Below are positions 23,611 through 30,251 of a DNA stretch of 30,251 nucleotides, piece after piece. Within the stretch, counting starts at the first letter, position 1, and every line of letters begins with the position of its first letter. This DNA is from CAZJNX01 sp964547415 (lineage in GTDB: Bacteria; Pseudomonadota; Alphaproteobacteria; Rhizobiales; Amorphaceae). A model generated the notes under the pieces. The model did not search any database and was not told where the DNA came from. It worked only from the letters and a program-made list of their open reading frames with translations. Both the position numbers and the translations under genes were made by a program. Location: contig CAZJNX010000023.1 in assembly GCA_964547415.1 (NCBI GenBank), positions 1-30,251 on the forward strand, in the 5' to 3' direction.

Positions 23611-25965
23611 ATGACAGGTAGATCCGCCCTCGCGGTGCTCGCTTTCCTTGCAACCGTCGTCGCCGCGGCGGCGGAGCCCGCGCGCTGGGAGGGGGAATGG
23701 CACACCTTCTGGCGCGGCGGCCAGGCGCTGATGGTGCTCGAGCAGGACGGCGCGCGCGTGACGGGCACCTACCGCCCGGGCAACGGGCAGATCGTGGCGA
23801 CGGCGCGGGACGGCCAGCTCACCGGCAGCTGGGCCGAGGAGGGCGCGTCGGGGGGCCTGTCCTTCGCCATGGGCCCGAACGGCGACAGCTTCGCGGGCCG
23901 CTTCGACAACGGCGAATACTGGAACGGGCAGCGCATCCCGGCGGGCTCGTTCTCGCCGACGCCCTTCTTCCGGGACGACACCCCGCGGGAAGCCTTCCGC
24001 ACCGCCCTCGTCGCGGGCAACGCGGCCTTCGAGGGCGACACGGCCGCCTTCCTGGTGCTGGAGCCGCGCCTTCTCTACCTCGGGCCGCAGACCGACGAGA
24101 GCGACCGCCTCGACCGGCGGAACCTCCTCTACCGCATTCTCGACATGTCGACGTTCCGCATCAACGACCTGCCGGCGGAGGGGACCGACGGCGTCGCCCG
24201 CTTCGAGGTCGGCCCGGCGGGCGGCGACTGGCGGACGACGGTCACGATGCTGCAGGACGAGGACGGAAGCTGGCGCCTCGCCGTCCCGCCGCTCGCGGAC
24301 CTTCGCGAGCGCAAGGGGAGCCTTCTCGACGCCCTCGGCTACGAGGACTACGCGGAATACCGCCAGGATCGGGCCAACAGCCCCCGCGGGGTGATGCACC
24401 GCTTCCTCATGGGCGTCGCCAAGTGGGATCGGGGCGGGGACGAGGCGGCCCTGTCGACGCTCGACCTGTCGCGCGTGCCCGAGACCCTCAGGGCGGTGAA
24501 CGGGCCGCTCTTCGTCGACTACCTGCGCCAGATCATCGACCGGATCGGCTACGTCATCTGGCAGGAGATCCCCGACGATCCGGACCAGCGCACCCCTTAC
24601 GTCCACTACGCCCACGCCGACGGGTCAATCACCATCGCGCCCCAGCCGGGCGAGGACGGGGGCGTTCGCTGGCGCTTCACGGCCGACACCATCGACACCG
24701 CGCCCGCCGTCTTCGAGGCGGTCCAGCTCCTGCCGCTCGCGCCGGGGCTCACCGAGCCGCCCCCCCTCAGCCGCTACTTCGCCGTGCGCGAGCGGGTGAA
24801 GAGCCTGTCGCCGGCGCTGCTCGAGCGCCCGCTGGGCCTCGCCACCTGGCAGTGGATCGCCCTTGCCCTCGGCGTCGCCGTGGCCGCCGTCCTCGGCTGG
24901 CTGGCCGGGCTCGCGGTGCGGCTCGTGTGGCACCTCCTGCCGGACGAGCTCATGGGCGGCGGCGAGGCGGCGGCCCGCCGCCGGCGCGGCCTCGTCCACG
25001 CGGTCCGCTTCATCGCGGCGGGGGCGGTGCTCTACACCCTGTTCGGCGGGATCGGCCTTCCCTCCAACGTGCTCACGGTGCTCGCCGCGGGCGCCGCGCT
25101 CGTGGTGTGCCTCGGGGTGGTGATGGTGCTCTACCGCCTCGCCGGGGTGGTCGGCGCCTACTTCTACCGCCGCGCGGAGGACAGGTCGGGGCACGTGGAC
25201 GAGATCGTCACCTCGCTCGCCACCGGCATCGTCAAGATCGCCGTCATCACCGGCGGCATCATCGTGGCGGCGGACATCGTGGGCCTTCCCTACGAGGGGG
25301 TGATCGCCGGTCTCGGCGTCGGCGGCCTCGCCCTGGCCATCGCCGCGCGGGATACGGTGTCGAACTTCTTCGGCGCGGCCGTCCTGCTCGCGGACCGGCC
25401 GTTCAAGCGCGGCGACTTCGTGGAGCTCGACGGGCGCTTCGCCGTCGTCGAGGAGGTGGGGCTGCGCTCTAGCCGCCTGCGGCTGTTCGACGATTCGCTG
25501 ATGGTGATCCCGAACGGCAAGATCGCGGACGGGACCGTCATCAACTTCGGCCGGCGGCGCAAGCGGCAGATCCTCCTCACCCTGTCGGTCACCTACGACA
25601 CGCCGCGCGAGAAGCTGGACACCTTCGTGTCGGAGCTCGACACGCTCCTGGCGGGCTTCCCGCTCGCGGACGCGGAGCACTACGTGGGCCTCACCCGCTT
25701 CGCCGAGTCTGCAATCGAGATCGACCTTTGGTGCTACGTCTGGGTGACGAGCTACGCCGGGCAGGTGGAGGCCAAGCACCGCCTGATCGGCGACATCGTG
25801 ACCCTGGCGGACCGCCTCGGCGTCAGCTTCGCCCTGCCCGCCCGCACGCTTCACCTCGCCGCCTCGGCGGACGAGGCGGTCGCCGGCGGGCCGGGCGCGG
25901 CGGGGCCGTTTCCGCCCGCGGCGGCGGCGGGCGAGCGGTTGACCGCGGCCCCGGACCGCACGTGA
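23611..25965 (+). CDS. MscS-family mechanosensitive channel with large periplasmic domain
   Basis: A 784-residue inner-membrane channel of the small-conductance mechanosensitive family, which releases solutes on osmotic downshock. A signal peptide (1-21, cut near AAA-EP) is followed by a long soluble periplasmic domain (about 22-400, starting RWEGEWHTFWRGGQ) that I cannot assign. Membrane segments lie near 410-443, 461-520 (two) and 532-575. The pore helix and upper beta domain are clear in IAGLGVGGLALAIAARDTVSNFF (about 565-587), RPFKRGDFVELDG and LMVIPNGKIADGTVINFGRR. The C-terminal vestibule domain ends before a Gly/Ala-rich tail. GAAGGA lies about 9 bases before the ATG. This large multi-domain class resembles MscM-like members more than MscS itself. 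Confidence 0.92.
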   Translation: MTGRSALAVLAFLATVVAAAAEPARWEGEWHTFWRGGQALMVLEQDGARVTGTYRPGNGQIVATARDGQLTGSWAEEGASGGLSFAMGPNGDSFAGRFDNGEYWNGQRIPAGSFSPTPFFRDDTPREAFRTALVAGNAAFEGDTAAFLVLEPRLLYLGPQTDESDRLDRRNLLYRILDMSTFRINDLPAEGTDGVARFEVGPAGGDWRTTVTMLQDEDGSWRLAVPPLADLRERKGSLLDALGYEDYAEYRQDRANSPRGVMHRFLMGVAKWDRGGDEAALSTLDLSRVPETLRAVNGPLFVDYLRQIIDRIGYVIWQEIPDDPDQRTPYVHYAHADGSITIAPQPGEDGGVRWRFTADTIDTAPAVFEAVQLLPLAPGLTEPPPLSRYFAVRERVKSLSPALLERPLGLATWQWIALALGVAVAAVLGWLAGLAVRLVWHLLPDELMGGGEAAARRRRGLVHAVRFIAAGAVLYTLFGGIGLPSNVLTVLAAGAALVVCLGVVMVLYRLAGVVGAYFYRRAEDRSGHVDEIVTSLATGIVKIAVITGGIIVAADIVGLPYEGVIAGLGVGGLALAIAARDTVSNFFGAAVLLADRPFKRGDFVELDGRFAVVEEVGLRSSRLRLFDDSLMVIPNGKIADGTVINFGRRRKRQILLTLSVTYDTPREKLDTFVSELDTLLAGFPLADAEHYVGLTRFAESAIEIDLWCYVWVTSYAGQVEAKHRLIGDIVTLADRLGVSFALPARTLHLAASADEAVAGGPGAAGPFPPAAAAGERLTAAPDRT

Positions 25966-26011
25966 GATCCGGCGGCCGCCCGCACGGCCGCCGCCCGAAG
26001 GGAGAGGACGG

Positions 26012-26677
26012 ATGGAGCTCAACGCCGACTTCTCGCGGCGCGTCGTCGTCAGGACCGCGGAAAACGAGTGGGTCCCCTCGCCGATGCCGGGCGTGGAGCG
26101 CCAGATGCTCGACCGGATCGGCGAGGAGGTCGCCCGCGCCACCAGCATCGTGCGCTACGCGCCGGGCTCGGCCTTTTCCGCCCACGTCCACGGCGGCGGG
26201 GAGGAGTTCATCGTCCTCGAGGGCGTCTTCCAGGACGAGAGCGGCGACTTCCCGGCGGGCGCCTACGTGCGCAACCCGCCCACCTCCAGCCACACCCCGC
26301 GGGCCGAGGCGGGCGCCACCATCCTCGTCAAGCTCCACCAGTTCGACCCGGCCGACCGCACCCACGTGCGCATCGCCACCGACAAGCTGGCCTTCGTCGC
26401 GGCGGCGGACCGCCCCGGGGTGGCGGTGGCACCCCTGTTCGCAGACGGGCGGGAGGAGGTGCGCCTCGAGACGTGGGCGCCGGGTGCCCGCGTGAGGCTC
26501 GACGCGCCGGGCGGCATGGAGGTCTTCGTCCTCGCGGGCGGCTTCTCGGACGGCGTGGCGGACCTCGTCCGGTGGGACTGGCTGCGCCTGCCGCCGGGCG
26601 ATGCGCTCGCGCCGACGGCGGGACCGGGAGGGGCGCGGGTGTGGATCAAGGCGGGCCATCTCTCCGCGATGGTCTGA
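26012..26677 (+). CDS. ChrR-like double-cupin protein
   Basis: A 221-residue cytosolic protein with two cupin-like halves. The first half has SAHVHGGGEEFIVLEGVFQDE and PAGAYVRNPPTSSHTP. His58, His60, Glu64 and His94 have the same spacing as the zinc ligands of the cupin domain of ChrR, the anti-sigma factor for singlet-oxygen response (from memory H141, H143, E147, H177). The N-terminal zinc anti-sigma domain of ChrR is absent and no ECF sigma gene is near, so it is not a classical anti-sigma factor. The second half (about 120-221) keeps the fold pattern but lacks the metal residues. GGGAGAGG precedes the ATG; mscS ends 46 bases upstream. Confidence 0.85.
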   Translation: MELNADFSRRVVVRTAENEWVPSPMPGVERQMLDRIGEEVARATSIVRYAPGSAFSAHVHGGGEEFIVLEGVFQDESGDFPAGAYVRNPPTSSHTPRAEAGATILVKLHQFDPADRTHVRIATDKLAFVAAADRPGVAVAPLFADGREEVRLETWAPGARVRLDAPGGMEVFVLAGGFSDGVADLVRWDWLRLPPGDALAPTAGPGGARVWIKAGHLSAMV

Positions 26678-26780
26678 CGCGCCGACCGTCGGTCCCGCGC
26701 GAGCGGCGCCGGGGCTTCCCGTCGTCGGCCGCTCCCTGTATCCGGGAGGGCGCGCATCATCTTGCCAGGACCGACGCACC

Positions 26781-27749
26781 ATGAGCTGGATCGCCTGCCC
26801 CGACCCCCGGCCCGTCCCGGGCGACGCGGCCTCCGTGGACGCCGTCGAGACCATCATCGTCCCCCGCGCCGTCGACCTCGGCGAGATGACCGTCCGGCGC
26901 GCCCTGCCGAGCGTGGAGCGGCAGATGGTGGGCCCCTTCATCTTCTTCGACCAGATGGGCCCGGCCGAGTTCCTGACCGACCAGGGGATCGACGTGCGGC
27001 CCCACCCGCACATCAACCTCGCCACCGTCACCTACCTCCTCGAGGGGGAGATCCTGCACCGGGACAGCCTCGGGACGGAGCAGACCATCACGCCCGGCGA
27101 CGTGAACTGGATGCGGGCGGGCAAGGGCATCGTCCACTCCGAGCGCACGGCGGCGGACAGGAAGCGCACGGGCCAGCGCCTGTTCGGCCTGCAGACCTGG
27201 GTCGCCCTCCCCGAGACCATGGAGGAGTCGGGCCCCGCCTTCCTCCACCACGGCGCCGACGAGCTTCCCCGCGTGGAGGACGGGAACCTCACGCTGCGCC
27301 TCGTCGCGGGGGAGACCCACGGCCTCGCCTCCCCCCTCGCGACCGCCTCCGAAACGCTCTACGCCGACGTGGCGCTCGCCGAAGGCGCCCGCTTCGACGT
27401 GCGCCCCACCCACGAGGAGCGGGCCGTCTACGTGCTCACGGGCGCCATCGCCATCGGCGGGGAGCGGCACGGGGCGGGCACGCTCCTCGTCCTGCGCCCG
27501 GGCGAGACGGTGACGCTCGCGGCCGAGGAGGCCTCGCGGGTCATGCTGTTCGGCGGCGAGCCCATGGAGGGGCCGCGCTACATCTGGTGGAACTTCGTCT
27601 CTTCCCGCCCCGAGCGCATCGAGGCGGCGAAGGAGGAATGGCGGCGGGGCCGCTTCGACACGGTGCCGGGCGACGAGGAGGAGTTCATCCCCCTGCCGGA
27701 GGACATCGGCCGCCCCCGCCGCGCCACCGGCGGCCGCGCCTTTCCCTGA
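26781..27749 (+). CDS. Pirin family protein
   Basis: A bicupin of the pirin family; members bind iron, some act as quercetin 2,3-dioxygenases, others as redox-linked regulators. The 322-residue protein has PHPHINLATVTYLLEGEILHR with His75 and His77, and GKGIVHSER with His119 and Glu121, the complete metal set. The C-terminal cupin includes ERAVYVLTGAIAIGG and the pirin end IWWNFVSSRPERIEAAKEEW. The ATG at 26781 has AGGA 8-11 bases before it and gives the standard N-terminus; in-frame codons before it are shadow. It is 103 bases after the cupin gene, same direction. Confidence 0.93.
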   Translation: MSWIACPDPRPVPGDAASVDAVETIIVPRAVDLGEMTVRRALPSVERQMVGPFIFFDQMGPAEFLTDQGIDVRPHPHINLATVTYLLEGEILHRDSLGTEQTITPGDVNWMRAGKGIVHSERTAADRKRTGQRLFGLQTWVALPETMEESGPAFLHHGADELPRVEDGNLTLRLVAGETHGLASPLATASETLYADVALAEGARFDVRPTHEERAVYVLTGAIAIGGERHGAGTLLVLRPGETVTLAAEEASRVMLFGGEPMEGPRYIWWNFVSSRPERIEAAKEEWRRGRFDTVPGDEEEFIPLPEDIGRPRRATGGRAFP

Positions 27750-27843
27750 CGGCCCGGCCGGCCCGCAGGCCGTTCGCCACGCCCTTGACCCGGAGGCCGC
27801 CGGTGGCGACCCTCGGTCGAGGCGGGCGGCGGGAGGCGGCACC

Positions 27844-28413
27844 ATGAACGCACCGGACCACGAGGATACCCGGGCCCTCGACGTCGTCGCCTTCTGGATC
27901 GGCGCGGGAGCGGGCGCCTGGTTCNNNNNNNNNNTCTGTCCGGACGAGGGCTTCGACGCGGCCTGCCGGCGCTGGCTGCCGCTGGTGGAGGACGCCGCGG
28001 CGGGCGAGCTCGACCACCTCGCCGCCACTGCGGCCGGCGCCCTCGCCCTCATCCTCCTCCTCGACCAGTTCCCGCGCAACGTCTTTCGCGACACCCCCCG
28101 CGCCTTCGCCACCGACGACAAGGCGCTGGTCATCGCCGAGGCCGCCATCGCCCGCGGCTACGAGCGAGCCTTCGCCATGCCCATGCGCAACTTCCTCCTC
28201 CTGCCCTTCATGCACGCGGAGGACCTCGCCGTGCAGGACCGCTCCGTCGCGCTCTACCGGGCGATCGGCGACCGGGAGACGCTCCTCCACGCCTTCGTCC
28301 ACCACGACGCCATCCGCCGCTTCGGCCGCTTTCCCCACAGGAACCGCATCCTCGGCCGCCCCTCGACGCCCGAGGAGGAGGCCTGGCTCGCCGCCGGCGG
28401 CCTCGCCGTCTAG
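27844..28413 (+). CDS. DUF924 family protein (interrupted by a 10-N gap)
   Basis: An all-helical, TPR-like cytosolic protein of unknown function, about 189 residues as given. Family hallmarks are DVVAFWIG near the start, then after the gap DEGFDAACRRWLPL, ALILLLDQFPRNVFRDTPRAFATD, LPFMHAEDLAVQDRSVALYR and FGRFPHRNRILGRPSTPEEEAWL. Ten unknown bases (27925-27934) sit after AWF, where relatives have only a few residues before the D-x-x-FDA segment, so little or nothing may be missing. The reading frame is consistent on both sides if the N count is taken literally. Its TAG stop overlaps the stop of the convergent methyltransferase gene. Confidence 0.9.
   Translation: MNAPDHEDTRALDVVAFWIGAGAGAWFXXXXCPDEGFDAACRRWLPLVEDAAAGELDHLAATAAGALALILLLDQFPRNVFRDTPRAFATDDKALVIAEAAIARGYERAFAMPMRNFLLLPFMHAEDLAVQDRSVALYRAIGDRETLLHAFVHHDAIRRFGRFPHRNRILGRPSTPEEEAWLAAGGLAV
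27925..27934. other. Assembly gap (10 N)
   Basis: A run of exactly ten N bases, the usual placeholder for a gap of unknown size in draft scaffolds. It lies inside the DUF924 gene. Confidence 0.99.
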
Positions 28414-29228
28414 CCCCCCTCCCCTTCCGGACGGCCCGCGCCGGCCGTCCCCGCGCCCTCCGGCGGCGCGCCCCGGGCAAGGTGGGCGACCACGCCGCGC
28501 AGGGCCTTCACCTGCCGCTGGTCCCAGCGGGCGTCCTCGAGGACGAGGAGGAGGTTCTCGGCCATCTTGTCGGCCATGTGGGGCGGGCGGAAGTAACCGG
28601 TGGGGCGGAGCGCCTCGCACAGCGCCTGCCACAGGCCGACGAGCTCGCCCCGGCTCGCGGGCGGCGCGCGCTCGGGCGAGGCGAAGGGAAGGGCCGCCTT
28701 CGTCACCTGCCGCCGCCACTCGTAGGCCATCATCAGCACCGACTGGGCGACGTTGAGGGAGGCGAACGTGGGATCGACGGGGAAGGTCACGATCACGTCG
28801 GCGAGCGCCACCTCGTGGTTCTCGAGGCCCGTGCGCTCGCGCCCGAACAGGATCCCGGTGCGCCCGCCGCCCGCCTCCTCCGCGATCAGGCGGGCAAGCC
28901 CCTCCTCCGGGCCGAGGACGGGCTTCATCATGTCCCGCTGGCGCCGCGTGGTGGCGATCACGAAGGAAAGGTCCGCGACGGCGGCCTCGGTGTCCGGGAA
29001 GACGCGCGCCCCGTCGATCACGTGGTCGGCGCGGGAGGCGGTCGCCCGCGCCCGCTCGTTGGGCCAGCCGTCCCGCGGGGCGACGAGGCGCAGGTCCCGC
29101 CAGCCGAAGTTCGCCATGGCGCGGGCCGCCGTGCCGATGTTCTCGCCGAGCTGGGGCTCCACCATCACGACCGCGGGCGGCCGCGCCGTCACCGTCGCCT
29201 CCCCATCCGCCTCCGCGTCCGATGTCAT
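28410..29228 (-). CDS. trmJ: TrmJ/SpoU-family RNA 2'-O-methyltransferase
   Basis: A SPOUT-fold methyltransferase; TrmJ methylates the ribose at position 32 of tRNAs. The 272-residue protein shows motif 1 MVEPQLGENIGTAARAMANF (22-41), ending just before GWRDLRLV, motif 2 GILFGRERTGLENHEV (125-140) and motif 3 FASLNVAQSVLMMAYE (155-170), then a C-terminal helical extension with GYFRPPHMADKMAENLL typical of TrmJ. The ATG at 29228 gives a short acidic leader; earlier in-frame codons overlap icd and are not used. Convergent with the DUF924 gene, sharing CTAG (28410-28413) as stop on both strands; divergent from icd across 216 bases. Confidence 0.92.
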   Translation of the reverse strand: MTSDAEADGEATVTARPPAVVMVEPQLGENIGTAARAMANFGWRDLRLVAPRDGWPNERARATASRADHVIDGARVFPDTEAAVADLSFVIATTRRQRDMMKPVLGPEEGLARLIAEEAGGGRTGILFGRERTGLENHEVALADVIVTFPVDPTFASLNVAQSVLMMAYEWRRQVTKAALPFASPERAPPASRGELVGLWQALCEALRPTGYFRPPHMADKMAENLLLVLEDARWDQRQVKALRGVVAHLARGAPPEGAGTAGAGRPEGEGG

Positions 29229-29350
29229 GGCCCCTCCGCCCCCGCCTGCCGCTGGTCCATCGCCGTTTCCTTCGCGGTTCCGCTCGCCGGCCTTGATGCC
29301 GGGGCGGCGGGCGGCCGGCAAGGGCCGCGCGGGCCGGCCTGCCCTTGTGT

Positions 29351-29381
29351 CGCGCCGCCGTCGGAGTAGAACGGCGGCGCG
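29351..29381. promoter_or_regulatory. Strong stem-loop in the trmJ/icd divergent region
   Basis: Arms 29351-29361 and 29371-29381 form a perfect 11-pair stem with a 9-base loop. It ends 63 bases before the icd ATG. No T-run follows. A weak TTGTGT (29345-29350) and TAGAAC (29367-29372) pair with 16-base spacing overlaps it, so it may be an operator as well as an RNA structure. Structure seen; role inferred. Confidence 0.45.
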
Positions 29382-29444
29382 GCGCCCGGGCGCCCTGCCG
29401 CGCCCGCCGTGGCTCGCGCCGCATGAGGACGAAGAGGACCCGAG

Positions 29445-30251
29445 ATGGCGAAGATCAAGGTGGACAACCCCGTCGTCGAGCTCGACGGCGACGAGATGAC
29501 GAGGATCATCTGGGCCTACATCAAGGACAAGTTGATCCACCCCTATCTCGACATCGACCTCGAGTACTACGACCTCGGCATCGAGCACCGCGACGCCACC
29601 GACGACCAGGTGACGGTGGACGCCGCCGAGGCGATGAAGCGGGTCGGCGTCGGCGTGAAGTGCGCCACCATCACGCCCGACGAGGCACGGGTGGAGGAGT
29701 TCGGGCTGAAGCGCATGTACCGCTCGCCCAACGGGACCATCCGCAACATCCTGGGCGGCGTCATCTTCCGCGAGCCGATCATCTGCCGGAACGTGCCGCG
29801 CCTCGTCCCTGGCTGGACGCAGCCCATCGTCATCGGCCGCCACGCCTTCGGCGACCAGTACCGCGCTACCGACTTCGTCGTTCCCGGCAAGGGCAAGCTC
29901 ACGATCACCTTCGAGGGCGGGGACGGCAAAAGGATCGAGCACCAGGTGCACGACTTCCCGGACGGCGGCGTCGCCATGGCGATGTACAACCACGACGAAT
30001 CGATCCGCGATTTCGCCCGCGCCTCGATGAACTACGGCCTGATGCGCGGCTTCCCGGTGTACCTGTCGACCAAGAACACCATCCTGAAGGCCTATGACGG
30101 CCGCTTCAAGGACCTCTTCCAGGAGGTCTACGAGAGCGAGTTCAAGGCGACGTTCGAGGAGAAGGGCCTCACCTACGAGCACCGGCTGATCGACGACATG
30201 GTCGCCTCGGCGCTGAAGTGGGCGGGCGGCTACGTCTGGACGTGCAAGAAC
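29445..30251 (+). CDS. icd: NADP-dependent isocitrate dehydrogenase (partial, N-terminal 269 residues)
   Basis: Converts isocitrate to 2-oxoglutarate in the TCA cycle with reduction of NADP. The gene runs off the right edge, so about two thirds is present. The protein starts MAKIKVDNPVVELDGDEMTRIIW, with YRSPNGTIRNILGGVIF (substrate loop), IGRHAFGDQYRATDFVVPG, GFPVYLSTKNTILKAYDGRF and HRLIDDMVASALKWAGG. These are features of the short, eukaryote-like NADP enzyme common in alphaproteobacteria, not the E. coli type. AGAGGA precedes the ATG; an earlier ATG at 29422 is out of frame. Confidence 0.97.
   Translation, partial: MAKIKVDNPVVELDGDEMTRIIWAYIKDKLIHPYLDIDLEYYDLGIEHRDATDDQVTVDAAEAMKRVGVGVKCATITPDEARVEEFGLKRMYRSPNGTIRNILGGVIFREPIICRNVPRLVPGWTQPIVIGRHAFGDQYRATDFVVPGKGKLTITFEGGDGKRIEHQVHDFPDGGVAMAMYNHDESIRDFARASMNYGLMRGFPVYLSTKNTILKAYDGRFKDLFQEVYESEFKATFEEKGLTYEHRLIDDMVASALKWAGGYVWTCKN

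Overview
The window is chromosomal DNA of very high GC content, densely coded. Protein content and gene order point to an alphaproteobacterium, most likely of the Hyphomicrobiales (Rhizobiales). The key evidence is a long housekeeping block in an order I recognise from that group: dgt, argS, SPOR protein, nagZ, scpA, scpB, tatA, tatB, tatC, serS, surE, pcm, LysM/M23 protein, DUF815 ATPase, yajC, secD, secF. No rRNA, tRNA, CRISPR array, transposase, integrase or attachment site was seen. A run of 10 N bases shows the sequence is a draft assembly.

Region 1 (1-19712, nearly all minus strand) is the housekeeping block. It covers protein export (yajC-secD-secF, tatABC), chromosome segregation (scpA-scpB), cell wall and division (nagZ, SPOR protein, a DipM/NlpD-like LytM factor), aminoacyl-tRNA synthesis (serS, argS), nucleotide and protein housekeeping (dgt, surE, pcm) and one plus-strand DUF815 ATPase. 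Many junctions are overlapping start/stop codons (nagZ/scpA, scpA/scpB, tatB/tatC, serS/surE), which implies coupled translation. An FbpC/PotA-type ABC ATPase without a permease sits between scpB and tatA.

Region 2 (19833-20989, plus) holds erpA, divergent from dgt, and then xthA, a DNA repair nuclease.

Region 3 (20990-23610, minus) is the accessory part and the most interesting. Three genes with 4-base overlaps encode a cobalt-type nitrile hydratase / thiocyanate hydrolase in which the usual beta subunit is split into separate N-half and C-half proteins, followed by a His-rich alpha-type subunit. Just upstream lie two damaged ABC transporter genes. The ATPase lacks its whole LSGGQ-to-H-loop segment. 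The permease remnant is broken at its EAA loop, and the EAA segment lies next to it on the opposite strand.

Region 4 (23611-30251, mostly plus) holds a large MscS-family channel, a ChrR-like double cupin without an anti-sigma domain, a pirin, a DUF924 protein interrupted by the N run, a TrmJ-family RNA methyltransferase (minus, sharing a CTAG stop with the DUF924 gene) and the first 269 codons of NADP isocitrate dehydrogenase.

Nothing here is clearly a new defence or mobile system. The split hydratase operon with its broken transporter, and several intergenic hairpins, are the best leads.
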